DNA from: a virus
Direction: 5' to 3' (one strand)
Length of the DNA stretch: 21,443 nucleotides
IMG/VR virus record: IMGVR_UViG_3300023174_006352
Coordinates: 1 to 21,443 of that record
The notes under the pieces are model-generated. The model made no database searches. It was not told the origin of the DNA and saw nothing but the letters and a program-made list of their open reading frames with translations. This document shows, in pieces, positions 1 to 6,668 of this stretch (position 1 is the stretch's first letter; the number at the start of each line of letters is the position of its first letter). A program made the translations under genes and the position numbers.

Positions 1-870
1 AGTTACTACGTCCCACAATCCTTTTCAGTGTCATGCGGAACTTTGTACAGTGGCGCTGGCAACAACTCCATTGAATGCACAGTCAATGTCAATGACAAGA
101 CAGCCAATGCTGGTGAAATTGCAGTCATATCATCTGCAATCAGAGAAGCCATTCAAAGATATGGGCAACCAGTGGAGTATTACATCAACCAATACAATAC
201 ACTGTCTGCCAACAACTTGTATGGTGAAGATCCTACCAAATCTTACTATCCACCAGTTCAAATCATCATGTACATTCAGTTGACTGAAAATTCAGCCACC
301 TTGCGCAGGTTTGGATTTGATCCTGATGACGAAATTACAGCATATGTGCACATCAGTGCATATGCTGCAACATTCAATGCACTATCCAGTGTATATCAAG
401 ACAACAATCAAGCTATTCAACCCAAATCAGGTGATGTATTTCAGCTCAAACAGTATGGCAGCACTCGTCCAGGCAACAGAGAAGGCAAGTTCTTTGAAGT
501 GACAACCATTGATGACCAAGACATTGCTGAAATGAACTACTTGGGTGCTCACTACATGTGGAGATTGCGTGCTCGTAGATTGGATTACAGCTTTGAACCA
601 GGATTACCACTCATCAGAGGCAATGATCAAGTGTTTGACAATGCTCGTTCTGGTGTAATTACTCAAGAAACAATTAACAATGCATTGACTCTCAATGACT
701 CTGCAACAGAGGTTGGATTAAATGATTCTGCATCATTCTTGTCATTGTTCAGTCAGTTGTCTACAACATATCCTACCAAGGCATATGAACAAGACATCAA
801 TGTAACCAGTGAACAAATGGTTTTTGATCAACGCATCAACAACACTGACATTTATGGATTGTACGGGTAA
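1..870 (+). CDS. 14: Neck protein gp14-like (5' end outside window)
   Basis: T4 gp14 family neck protein, which with gp13 closes the filled head and forms the platform for the tail. The frame is open from base 1 to the TAA at 868-870, giving 289 visible residues; T4 gp14 is 256. The first in-frame candidate start is a GTG at 28, but frame-1 codons continue upstream of it and no ribosome site precedes it, so the gene most likely begins just outside the window. Family features seen: the stretch ending in VEYYINQY followed by LYGEDPTKSYY, the FGFDPDDEIT segment, a KSGDVFQL segment, and NYLGAHYMWRLRARRLDYS, which parallel the GED, FG..DE.T, P.EGD and LGQNA..K...... blocks recalled from T4 gp14. 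The 3' end overlaps the convergent sulfotransferase gene by 19 bases. The assignment is fairly firm; the start is unknown. Confidence 0.8.
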   Translation, partial: SYYVPQSFSVSCGTLYSGAGNNSIECTVNVNDKTANAGEIAVISSAIREAIQRYGQPVEYYINQYNTLSANNLYGEDPTKSYYPPVQIIMYIQLTENSATLRRFGFDPDDEITAYVHISAYAATFNALSSVYQDNNQAIQPKSGDVFQLKQYGSTRPGNREGKFFEVTTIDDQDIAEMNYLGAHYMWRLRARRLDYSFEPGLPLIRGNDQVFDNARSGVITQETINNALTLNDSATEVGLNDSASFLSLFSQLSTTYPTKAYEQDINVTSEQMVFDQRINNTDIYGLYG

Positions 871-1511
871 TTGAGATCATCAAAGTCTTGTTTATAAAAA
901 TTATATACCATTTGCATGAGTTCAGGCGTATAATATTCTTGCCAATGCTTGCGATTGTCAGATTGTCTCAGATGCACTGGTTCAATACCAAGCCAGTCAA
1001 AGACCTTTGCAATTTCTTCAAATCTAAACACCATAAATTTTTTGCTTGGCTTGAACGACTTGATAAATTCCATTTGTGGTGTAAAATGGTTATCAAATAA
1101 AATATGCCGCGCCATATTTGGTAAATAGAAACATTGTTTTACAAATTGAGTAAAGTTTAAATCTTGATACTGAGTAAAGTGTGGATTAACAGTTTGTTTT
1201 ATATAACAATATTCACTCACCAACCTGTCAAATGGATTGCGAACAATGGCAAATTTTTTATATTTGTTGAATACAGTATCTCCTAGCACTGTTTTGAGCT
1301 GCAAAGCAGTCAAATGTTGAGGTGTAGTGTATTTTACTTTGTTACGTTCTGCAACGCTGAAATTTTCCAATATTTTTGGCATGCATACACCACATCTCTG
1401 ATAACAAAACAGCTTTTCAGTTGTTTGCATTTCAAGAGCATTCTCAATAGAAGTACCACCTGTTTTCGGAATGTGAATAAAGATAAGCTCTTTACTGTGT
1501 GATATAGGCAT
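852..1511 (-). CDS. Sulfotransferase family protein
   Basis: Probable PAPS-dependent sulfotransferase of the family-2/carbohydrate type, 219 residues, which would move a sulfuryl group from PAPS to a hydroxyl, typically on a sugar. Residues 11-21 (FIHIPKTGGTS) are the 5'-phosphosulfate loop near the N-terminus. Residues 91-101 (RNPFDRLVSEY) are the 3'-phosphate-binding motif. H66 in a PQHLT context is a candidate catalytic base. There is no signal peptide or membrane segment, so it should act in the host cytoplasm. Cysteines cluster at 36-43. The ATG at 1511 lies 20 bases inside the 3' end of the glycosyltransferase gene, which implies translational coupling and one transcript with fibre 1. 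Its end overlaps gp14 convergently by 19 bases. The acceptor is unknown; a glycan made or modified by the neighbouring glycosyltransferase is the natural guess. Confidence 0.82.
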   Translation of the reverse strand: MPISHSKELIFIHIPKTGGTSIENALEMQTTEKLFCYQRCGVCMPKILENFSVAERNKVKYTTPQHLTALQLKTVLGDTVFNKYKKFAIVRNPFDRLVSEYCYIKQTVNPHFTQYQDLNFTQFVKQCFYLPNMARHILFDNHFTPQMEFIKSFKPSKKFMVFRFEEIAKVFDWLGIEPVHLRQSDNRKHWQEYYTPELMQMVYNFYKQDFDDLNYPYNP

Positions 1512-2670
1512 TGATGTAGTTGTCTATAAAGTCAAGCTTTGTATCACTTTGCAATGAAGAACCTGCAAAATGAATCATACATGCATCATCATTATGGAGT
1601 TTTTTATTTTTTTCTGCAGTTGCAATGGTGCAAACGAAAATATGCTGCTGCATGACGTCGGCAATGGTAAGCAAATTACGGCAGAAATATTCTACCATGT
1701 ATGACTGTTCAAAAAAGAAATAACCAGGCCAATTTTCCATAAACCAGTTAACATTTTTGAAATGCTCTTGCATCTTATATGAGTTTATCATCAAAAATTG
1801 ACCAGCGTTGAACGGCATCTGATTATGAAGTTTCAATGTTTCAAGATGTTCATTTGCAATTGGTGAAATGCTGTGATATATATTTTTGTGAGCAATCATC
1901 TTATCTTTACCAACTTTACTTGCATTGTAACATGTATAAAGTTTATTAGATTGTGTTGCTAAGTCAAACAGATAGCTTACATCTTTTATTGCTATGATAT
2001 CACAATCCAAAAATAAAATTTTATTGTAATCATTTATTCCTTGCCATTGAAAAACTTTGCATTTGTTCTTGGAAGCTTCAATGCCATCAGCAGGCTTATT
2101 AACAATCATATAGTGTACATTGAATGGTAATACATAATCAGAAATTTCTAACTCAGATTTTATTTCAGCAGTGCAAATGAATAAAATATCAAAATTTATA
2201 TTTGTTGTTGTTTTGATGATAGCTTCAAGAGACAATTTTAATAGTTTGAGATAACCAGCACCGTGCACTGAAAAATAAATTAAATTTTTAGTTCCATGTT
2301 GTGTATCTACAATGCTATGTTCTGTATCTTGATACATGGCTTGTAAAACATCCAAAACCATACCACAATCTTCAGGAGTATATTTATAAGGCGAATTGGT
2401 ATTGATACTAACTAAATTGTTTGTAGCAACACTACCCATTGTTTGATATTTGGTTCTTTCAAATGTTGCAGTTTCACCATTTTTGTATACAACAGATACA
2501 GAGTAAGAAGAACATTTATTATATAATTCTTCTGGTAAACACAAGTGATGTGGTCTTAACTGCAATGGTGTAATTGGTATAGATAACGTTATACCATCTT
2601 GCATGCATACATTTATAGTTGCACTCTCAACATCGTCAATCTCAACAGGTATTGGTGTTAATTTAATCAT
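1492..2670 (-). CDS. GT8-like glycosyltransferase with extra N-terminal domain
   Basis: 392 residues. The C-terminal two thirds look like a GT-A fold, family-8 (glycogenin/LPS galactosyltransferase-like) enzyme. A strand FDILFICTA (160-168) is followed by KILFLDCDIIAI, with the metal-binding DxD at D222-C-D224. The acceptor-side motif FNAGQFLMIN and the C-terminal metal-site motif MIHFAG also fit. The first ~100 residues form a separate, probably beta-rich domain that I do not recognise. The ATG at 2670 comes 6 bases after the fibre 1 stop codon, and no Shine-Dalgarno or late box precedes it, so expression probably depends on the fibre transcript. The sulfotransferase begins within its 3' end. 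Sugar donor and acceptor cannot be read from the sequence. GT8 is the best family by motif; a related GT-A family is the alternative. Confidence 0.78.
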   Translation of the reverse strand: MIKLTPIPVEIDDVESATINVCMQDGITLSIPITPLQLRPHHLCLPEELYNKCSSYSVSVVYKNGETATFERTKYQTMGSVATNNLVSINTNSPYKYTPEDCGMVLDVLQAMYQDTEHSIVDTQHGTKNLIYFSVHGAGYLKLLKLSLEAIIKTTTNINFDILFICTAEIKSELEISDYVLPFNVHYMIVNKPADGIEASKNKCKVFQWQGINDYNKILFLDCDIIAIKDVSYLFDLATQSNKLYTCYNASKVGKDKMIAHKNIYHSISPIANEHLETLKLHNQMPFNAGQFLMINSYKMQEHFKNVNWFMENWPGYFFFEQSYMVEYFCRNLLTIADVMQQHIFVCTIATAEKNKKLHNDDACMIHFAGSSLQSDTKLDFIDNYINAYITQ

Positions 2671-2676
2671 AAAATA

Positions 2677-4203
2677 TTAAGGATATACTGGTGGTTGATA
2701 TACCCATGTACCAGATACATGTGCAACCCATCTCGTTTGATTGTCACCAAAAGAGCCGCCTACCACAGTAAATACGTGTGCAGGTGTAGTGTTTGTATTT
2801 ATTGCAAATGTAATTGTACCTGCAGCTGTTCCGTCTGTACCTATTGTTGTATTTACCAACAATTCTTCATTGTAGCTATTGGCTGCTAATTTTCTAACAA
2901 CCAATTTCGTTAATGAGTGTGAACAGTTACCTGAATCATCAAATCCAATGACTTGTATTGTTAATATTGCGGCCATGTCTTGACCAGGTACAAATAGTGA
3001 TGGTATAGATGAATTGCTAGTTGTGTAATTTACATGGTTGGGTGATAATACAACTTGGTTGCCATTTAAAGCAGTGCCGTACAACACATATTGAAAGTGT
3101 TGACCATCACCATTTGTAGTAAAATAATGACTAGCATATGAATACTGACCGTGCAAACGTGTACGTGCACCATAACCACCTGGAATTGTGGAGTAAGGAC
3201 CTGCAGCAATATTGGCATAACCGCCACCTATTGAAGCGAAGCCATCATTTGCAGTATTAGCATACCCACCAGCAATTGTTGCATACTGACTATTTACAGT
3301 ATTAACAAAACCACCTCCTACTGCAGCGCCGGTATTGAATGCATTATTTTGAAATCCTCCAGCTACAGTTGTGTAAAATGCACTTGCTGCATTTAGATAT
3401 CCACCACCTATTGAAGCGTATTGACCATTTGCAGTGTTTTGATACCCACCTGCTATTGTGGAATATTGACTACTTGAAGTATTACCTCCACCACCTCCTA
3501 CTGTACTATATTCATTTGATACTGTATTAGCTGCACCACCACCTATTGTACTATAATTACCAGATGCAACTTGAGTTGCAATATTTCTTATTTTTTGCCA
3601 GTCTGTTGCATATAGACCTCTCTTGTTGCCACCTGATACACCACTGTTTGGAATCTGTGCCAAGGTTGCACCAGTGCCTTTTGATACGATTGCAAAATCA
3701 GCATCATTTAATGGTGATATAATTGATAACGCATGTACACTAGTTGTGTTGTTGGGTGAAACTGTGGATGATAACTGCCTAAAAATGGTGAAACCATTGT
3801 TCCACACTGCAGAATTAGCACTGACTGTGGAATATGTACTCCGCCAGTTGGCACTTTGTGAGCTTACAGTAGTATATGTACTCTGCCAGTTGCCAGTCAA
3901 TGCTCTGACGCCTGTATCAATACCAGCGCCGCCAGATGCTGCACTCAATGCTGATAAACTAATGGTATTGCCATTGGAAATGGACAGTTGAGCATTGCTA
4001 GCATTGAAAGATAATGTTTGTGTCCAGTTGGCAGAGTTGGTTTGAACTGTAGAATAAACACCCAAACTCTTGTTCATTGCTGCAGTTGTAACTCTGCCAA
4101 ATCCATCAGCGCCAGACAATCCATTGTTCAAGGACACCAAAAATTGGTCTGTATTACCAACACTAGTTAAAGATTGCAATGCTGCAAAGTTTGTAAAAGA
4201 CAT
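2677..4203 (-). CDS. Tail fibre 1, YadA-like repeat adhesin
   Basis: Long Ser/Thr/Asn/Gly-rich protein of 508 residues from the ATG at 4203; another in-frame ATG lies two codons earlier at 4209. The inner start is preferred because it gives the N-terminus MSFTNF, matching MSANF of the paralogous fibre at 14509-16731, and because it leaves seven bases after the late box. Order (numbered from 4209): conserved attachment end (1-40, with SLNNGLSGADGFGRV); shaft repeats of the type YSTVxxxSAxW (about 51-136); collar KGTGATLAQIP to ATQVASG (177-217); about nine 15-residue YSTIGGG-type repeats (219-350), the YadA/hemagglutinin-head beta-roll pattern; then a globular tip ending in RWVAHVSGTWV. Probably trimeric and receptor-binding. 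It heads a transcript with the glycosyltransferase and sulfotransferase. The fibre call is firm; its position on the virion is not. Confidence 0.8.
   Translation of the reverse strand: MSFTNFAALQSLTSVGNTDQFLVSLNNGLSGADGFGRVTTAAMNKSLGVYSTVQTNSANWTQTLSFNASNAQLSISNGNTISLSALSAASGGAGIDTGVRALTGNWQSTYTTVSSQSANWRSTYSTVSANSAVWNNGFTIFRQLSSTVSPNNTTSVHALSIISPLNDADFAIVSKGTGATLAQIPNSGVSGGNKRGLYATDWQKIRNIATQVASGNYSTIGGGAANTVSNEYSTVGGGGGNTSSSQYSTIAGGYQNTANGQYASIGGGYLNAASAFYTTVAGGFQNNAFNTGAAVGGGFVNTVNSQYATIAGGYANTANDGFASIGGGYANIAAGPYSTIPGGYGARTRLHGQYSYASHYFTTNGDGQHFQYVLYGTALNGNQVVLSPNHVNYTTSNSSIPSLFVPGQDMAAILTIQVIGFDDSGNCSHSLTKLVVRKLAANSYNEELLVNTTIGTDGTAAGTITFAINTNTTPAHVFTVVGGSFGDNQTRWVAHVSGTWVYQPPVYP
3160..3555 (-). 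repeat. YadA-head-type 15-codon repeats in fibre 1
   Basis: About nine tandem 15-residue units, consensus Y(S/A)(T/S)(I/V)(G/A)GG-x-x-N-(T/A)-x-x-x-x. Central triplets often alternate GGG and AGG from unit to unit. This is the collagen-binding-head beta-roll pattern (Hep_Hag/YadA head) common in trimeric adhesins and phage fibres. Each unit would form one coil of a left-handed roll. The nucleotide copies are diverged, so the array is old or under selection rather than freshly expanded. Confidence 0.8.
3802..4059 (-). repeat. Shaft repeats YSTVxxxSAxW in fibre 1
   Basis: Three dispersed copies of a 12-residue motif (VYSTVQTNSANW, TYTTVSSQSANW, TYSTVSANSAVW), two of them closely spaced. The same motif recurs in fibre 2 at 15514-15684. 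It may form a trimeric stalk between the attachment end and the beta-roll. That role is inferred from position only. Confidence 0.6.
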
Positions 4204-4210
4204 ATGCATT

Positions 4211-4218
4211 TATTTATG
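4211..4218 (-). promoter_or_regulatory. T4-late-type promoter for fibre 1
   Basis: CATAAATA on the minus strand, 7 bases before the ATG at 4203. It matches the T4 gp55 late box TATAAATA at seven of eight positions. It is also flanked by a short inverted repeat (TGCAT/ATGCA). The predicted transcript would start within about two bases of the start codon. Confidence 0.65.
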
Positions 4219-4228
4219 CAATGGGCAG

Positions 4229-4256
4229 TTGAAAAACATTATTCATCAGCTATATT
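4229..4256 (+). promoter_or_regulatory. Sigma70-like promoter candidate for the nuclease gene
   Basis: TTGAAA at 4229-4234, a 16-base spacer, and TATATT at 4251-4256. No late box precedes this gene, which would fit early or middle expression from the host sigma factor. A start about 7 bases downstream would fall on the ATG at 4263. The match is moderate in A+T-rich DNA, so this is tentative. Confidence 0.35.
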
Positions 4257-4262
4257 GCATCA

Positions 4263-4979
4263 ATGCAACCAGAGATTACATTTGATGCTGAAAAGCACAA
4301 ATACTACAACAAGTTTGGAACAGAGTACATCAGCACGACTACTCTGCTCAATGAATATGTCAAACCCTTTGATACAGACAAGCATGCTGCACGCATTGCA
4401 GAAAAAAATGATACAACTCCTGAAGCCATCAAAAATATGTGGCAAGACATCACCAAACAAGCATGTGACAAAGGCACTGATATTCATGGCGTCATGGAAC
4501 AGTACATCAAAGATGGTACACATGCATCACATCATTTCAGCATGGTCAACAGCTTCAACAAAGCTGCAGAGTTCTTCAAACACTCCAAAATAAGCAGTGA
4601 AAAGCTGTTGTACAATCATGATGCAAGAATTGCAGGTACAACAGATGTGTGCTTGGAAGGTGCAGATGAATTTGCATTGATGGATTTCAAAACCAACAAG
4701 AAATTCACATATACCAGCAGTTTCAAAGAATTTTTGTTGCCACCACTGGATTTCTTGCATCACAGCAAGTATAATATATACACACTGCAGTTGAGCATAT
4801 ATGCATACATGTATGAACAACTCAGCAACAAAAAATGCGCCGGACTCAAAATTTTATATCTCAAAACCAATGCAGCCAACAGTAAATACTGGCAAGAAAT
4901 TCCTGCTGTCTACATGCGAGACACAGTTGAAAAGATTTTTACTCTCAGAAAACAACAAATACTAACACACAATGACTGA
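4263..4979 (+). CDS. PD-(D/E)XK nuclease (Cas4/RecB-like)
   Basis: 238 residues with a RecB/Cas4-type PD-(D/E)XK signature. There is an N-terminal GTDIH motif (H75), then E113 and the segment AGTTDV with D128. D141-F-K143 (LMDFKT) supplies the metal-binding acid and the catalytic lysine, and YTLQLSIYAY (Q176, Y180) is the family's QxxxY motif. Family members are exonucleases or end-processing enzymes; in T4-like phages such genes are usually assigned to DNA metabolism or host DNA breakdown. It starts divergently from fibre 1 and overlaps the next gene by 8 bases (ATG inside its last codons), suggesting coupled translation. Unlike its structural neighbours it has no late box. The fold is confident; substrate and polarity cannot be read. 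Confidence 0.8.
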   Translation: MQPEITFDAEKHKYYNKFGTEYISTTTLLNEYVKPFDTDKHAARIAEKNDTTPEAIKNMWQDITKQACDKGTDIHGVMEQYIKDGTHASHHFSMVNSFNKAAEFFKHSKISSEKLLYNHDARIAGTTDVCLEGADEFALMDFKTNKKFTYTSSFKEFLLPPLDFLHHSKYNIYTLQLSIYAYMYEQLSNKKCAGLKILYLKTNAANSKYWQEIPAVYMRDTVEKIFTLRKQQILTHND

Positions 4980-5376
4980 AATGAAAACTCAATTCAGATA
5001 TGAGGCTGATATGCCTGATTTCTGGAGACTTGTTGACAGCATCAACTGGACCAAGCGAGACAGTGCCACCATAGTCAAGGATGACTTGATGAAGCAATTG
5101 TCGCCAACTGCAGCACAAAAATACCACAGAATACTTTATGACTTGGCACAACACTTGTGTCATAAATTCATAGAGTACGCTATTGACAACAAGGAATCAT
5201 ACAATGCAGCTGATGCTTACTTTGCAGCATGCAACGTTGTAGGAGGTGGCAAGAGCAACTACTATGAATTTGATAAAGAAATCAAATATCTAGCCAGTGA
5301 AATTGAAAATCTCAACATGGATTGCTGCTTTGCGCACGCCATCCCAACTGACGACGACTACTTTTACGCAAACTGA
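4972..5376 (+). CDS. Unknown protein, weakly DUF4240-like
   Basis: 134 residues. The ATG at 4972 overlaps the end of the nuclease gene; a second ATG at 4981 is possible. It is mostly helical by composition. The pattern PDFWRLVDSINW near the N-terminus, LSPTAAQKYHRILYDLA in the middle and a later YFAACNVVGGG resemble the layout I recall for DUF4240 proteins (FW.LID, then L...L....F, then A..II.GG). That resemblance is weak and gives no biochemical function. Coupling to the nuclease suggests a joint role. The bidirectional terminator at 5401-5432 follows. Confidence 0.7.
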   Translation: MTEMKTQFRYEADMPDFWRLVDSINWTKRDSATIVKDDLMKQLSPTAAQKYHRILYDLAQHLCHKFIEYAIDNKESYNAADAYFAACNVVGGGKSNYYEFDKEIKYLASEIENLNMDCCFAHAIPTDDDYFYAN

Positions 5377-5400
5377 TTGAACATCATTGTTTTCTGAACA

Positions 5401-5432
5401 AAAAAAAAGGCGCTCTTAAGAGCGCCTTTTTT
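5401..5432. terminator. Bidirectional rho-independent terminator
   Basis: A perfect 18-base palindrome (5409-5426, GGCGCTC/TTAA/GAGCGCC) flanked by eight A on the left and six T on the right, so it works on either strand. It separates the convergent genes ending at 5376 (+) and 5452 (-). Confidence 0.92.
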
Positions 5433-5451
5433 ATTTCATTGTTAGTTGTTG

Positions 5452-6207
5452 TTAAGCAAACAAGTCTTCACCTGGTCTGTTGGTCTTGTTGCCTGGAGCT
5501 TTCATGTCTTGACCTGGCTTGCCCTTTTTGAGACCGCCACCTACACCAGCGTGACCATAGTCGCCATCATTGCCGACTTTGTCTGTTGCACCTGTAGCAG
5601 ATGCTTTGCCGCCGCGTGGTTGCAATTTAGCACCAACTTTGATGTTGCCTTTGCTGGTTGCAGCTCTTACTGCTGGCTCAGGATTCATTTCCTTGATGTC
5701 AATGCCTTCAAAAGCAAAGAGCTCTTCGTCTTCATCTTCAGGAATTTCTTCCTCAGAATCCATGTCAAAGTCTTCATCTTCTCCACCCAAGTCTTCATCT
5801 TCAATTTCCAAATCAACATCGCCACCACCCATGGCTGCCATGAGAATGTCGTGTAGTTTTTCGGCTACATCACGTGGAATGGAAATGGTAACTTCGTCAC
5901 CTCCCATGTCATCATCCATGCCGCCCATGTCATCACCAAGTTCAAGTGTGTCTTGGGGTCCCATGTCTCCACCCATTGGGGAAGCTGGGTCATTCATTAC
6001 GTCTTCAAACAGTTTATCAAAAAGAGATTTGTTGCTCATACGGTTATTTAGGAAGCCTGCATCTGTTTTTTCAGCGTAGGTTAGATTTTTTTCTGCTGTT
6101 GCAGGCTTTTTTGCATCTTGAGGTCCACCTTTGATGAGTTTGTTGGTTCCAAACTGTCTGAGTTTGATGGCTTTGCCAGATTTGAAGTTTTTAAATTTTT
6201 TGTTCAT
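5452..6207 (-). CDS. Acid-rich protein, possible prohead core/scaffold component
   Basis: 251 residues in three zones. Zone 1 (1-60) is basic (KFKNFKSGKAIKLRQFG). A short amphipathic segment follows (SLFDKLFEDVMND, 61-73). Zone 2 (about 80-170) is extremely acidic and Gly/Met/Asp-rich, with an embedded helix (VTISIPRDVAEKLHDILMAAM, around 106-126). Zone 3 (180-251) is basic and Gly/Lys-rich and probably disordered. T4-like prohead core proteins such as gp67 are similarly acidic and highly charged, and the gene has a perfect late box, so a capsid-assembly role is plausible. I do not recognise a family with confidence; a chaperone for a basic virion protein is an alternative. It is a single-gene unit between a late promoter and the terminator at 5401-5432. 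Confidence 0.75.
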   Translation of the reverse strand: MNKKFKNFKSGKAIKLRQFGTNKLIKGGPQDAKKPATAEKNLTYAEKTDAGFLNNRMSNKSLFDKLFEDVMNDPASPMGGDMGPQDTLELGDDMGGMDDDMGGDEVTISIPRDVAEKLHDILMAAMGGGDVDLEIEDEDLGGEDEDFDMDSEEEIPEDEDEELFAFEGIDIKEMNPEPAVRAATSKGNIKVGAKLQPRGGKASATGATDKVGNDGDYGHAGVGGGLKKGKPGQDMKAPGNKTNRPGEDLFA

Positions 6208-6213
6208 TTCAGA

Positions 6214-6221
6214 TATTTATA
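6214..6221 (-). promoter_or_regulatory. Perfect T4-type late promoter (acid-rich gene)
   Basis: TATAAATA on the minus strand, identical to the T4 late consensus, 6 bases before the ATG at 6207. It is back to back with a rightward box at 6230-6237. There is no Shine-Dalgarno sequence in the gap. Confidence 0.75.
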
Positions 6222-6229
6222 GTGTTGCA

Positions 6230-6237
6230 TGTAAATA
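6230..6237 (+). promoter_or_regulatory. Late-type promoter upstream of 6293 gene
   Basis: TGTAAATA, 8 bases to the right of the opposing box at 6214-6221, so the pair forms a compact divergent promoter. The predicted start, 5-6 bases downstream, falls on an ATG (6243) that opens a 9-codon reading frame. The first sizeable gene lies 55 bases away with its own ribosome site. Confidence 0.55.
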
Positions 6238-6242
6238 ATACA

Positions 6243-6272
6243 ATGCACAATCAAACAACTTTTAATAGTTGA
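6243..6272 (+). CDS. Possible 9-residue leader peptide
   Basis: The ATG sits exactly 5 bases after a late box, the same offset as at the sheath and GH19 genes. It encodes MHNQTTFNS and stops at TGA 6270-6272, 20 bases before the start of the 6293 gene. It may be a leaderless mini-ORF whose translation affects the downstream gene, or a chance ATG. No regulatory run of one amino acid is seen. Confidence 0.25.
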   Translation: MHNQTTFNS

Positions 6273-6280
6273 CAAGCAAC

Positions 6281-6286
6281 AAAGGA
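6281..6286 (+). promoter_or_regulatory. Shine-Dalgarno site deciding the 6293 start
   Basis: AAAGGA, 6 bases before ATG 6293. It is notable because almost every other gene here lacks a recognisable ribosome-binding site. Confidence 0.65.
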
Positions 6287-6292
6287 AATAAT

Positions 6293-6487
6293 ATGCCCAG
6301 ACTCACAACATATAGACTCAATGAAATTCTTGATGTAGGTGCACGCAATATACTAACAATATCAAGATTTGAAACTGCAACTGCTCATAGAATTTTAGAA
6401 GATGTGCAAATATTGGTTGATAGATTTCAGATGTATGTGTTTAATACCAAACCAATGTCCAGACAATACAAAGTTGTTAATAAATAA
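6293..6487 (+). CDS. Small unknown protein, 64 residues
   Basis: The start is the ATG at 6293, preceded by AAAGGA (6281-6286) with a 6-base gap. This is the only clear Shine-Dalgarno sequence in the window. An upstream in-frame TTG (6269) is possible but lies before that site and is rejected. The sequence is a helical, slightly basic protein (MPRLTTYRLNEILDVGAR...), soluble, with no recognised motif. Its last codons, AAT AAA TAA, contain the late box of the next gene. The position just upstream of tube and sheath suggests a small structural or assembly role, but nothing in the sequence shows it. Confidence 0.65.
   Translation: MPRLTTYRLNEILDVGARNILTISRFETATAHRILEDVQILVDRFQMYVFNTKPMSRQYKVVNK
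6479..6486 (+). promoter_or_regulatory. Late-type promoter overlapping a stop codon
   Basis: AATAAATA built from the final AAT AAA TAA of the 6293 gene, 7 bases before the ATG at 6494. It would drive the 57-residue gene, tube and sheath. Confidence 0.55.
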
Positions 6488-6493
6488 ATTGAT

Positions 6494-6667
6494 ATGAGAC
6501 CTTTTTCACGAAAAATATTGATGTGTGCACACTATGCTAGTCATGCTGCCAAGACTTTCAAGTTCATGGCAGAGTTACAACTGAATGCCAATTCTCCACT
6601 GAGCACATGGACTTATGATACCAACCAAATTGTAAAGTACATCTTGAAAGCAATCAAAAGAAAATAA
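6494..6667 (+). CDS. Small unknown basic protein, 57 residues
   Basis: Short frame beginning MRPFSRKILMCAHYASHAAK and ending KYILKAIKRK, TAA at 6665-6667. It is supported by the late box 7 bases before its ATG, by the tight packing between the 6293 gene and the tube gene (the tube ATG follows its stop by one base), and by a biased composition: Lys/Arg-rich ends, with TWTYD in the middle. It appears helical, with no signal or membrane segment. I recognise no family. Confidence 0.6.
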   Translation: MRPFSRKILMCAHYASHAAKTFKFMAELQLNANSPLSTWTYDTNQIVKYILKAIKRK

Positions 6668-6668
6668 T

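Noticed and set aside
28-30. GTG as the start of the gp14 gene.
   Set aside because: The frame is open upstream to base 1 with plausible gp14-type residues and no ribosome site or late box precedes the GTG.
2381-2388. Perfect TATAAATA on the minus strand inside the glycosyltransferase gene, 14 bases after the predicted start from an in-frame Met104 that could make a catalytic-domain-only product.
   Set aside because: An 8-base A+T motif is expected a few times by chance in a window this size, its distance to the ATG does not match the other boxes, and there is no ribosome site. Worth remembering only if 5' ends map there.
3282-3296. TAAATA followed after 6 bases by ATG on the minus strand inside fibre 1.
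   Set aside because: The ATG is out of frame with the fibre, inside its repeat array, and opens no credible gene. It shows that the arrangement can arise by chance.
3623-3991. Antisense open frames opposite fibre 1 and the similar one opposite fibre 2 (15359-15589).
   Set aside because: Both arise opposite the shared collar and shaft coding, so their mutual resemblance reflects the fibre paralogy.
4207-4209. Outer ATG as the fibre 1 start.
   Set aside because: It would leave one base after the late box, and the inner ATG at 4203 aligns with the start of the paralogous fibre 2.
5570-6079. A 169-residue Ser/Pro-rich open frame on the plus strand.
   Set aside because: It is the antisense shadow of the acidic protein: Asp/Glu-rich codons read as Ser on the other strand.
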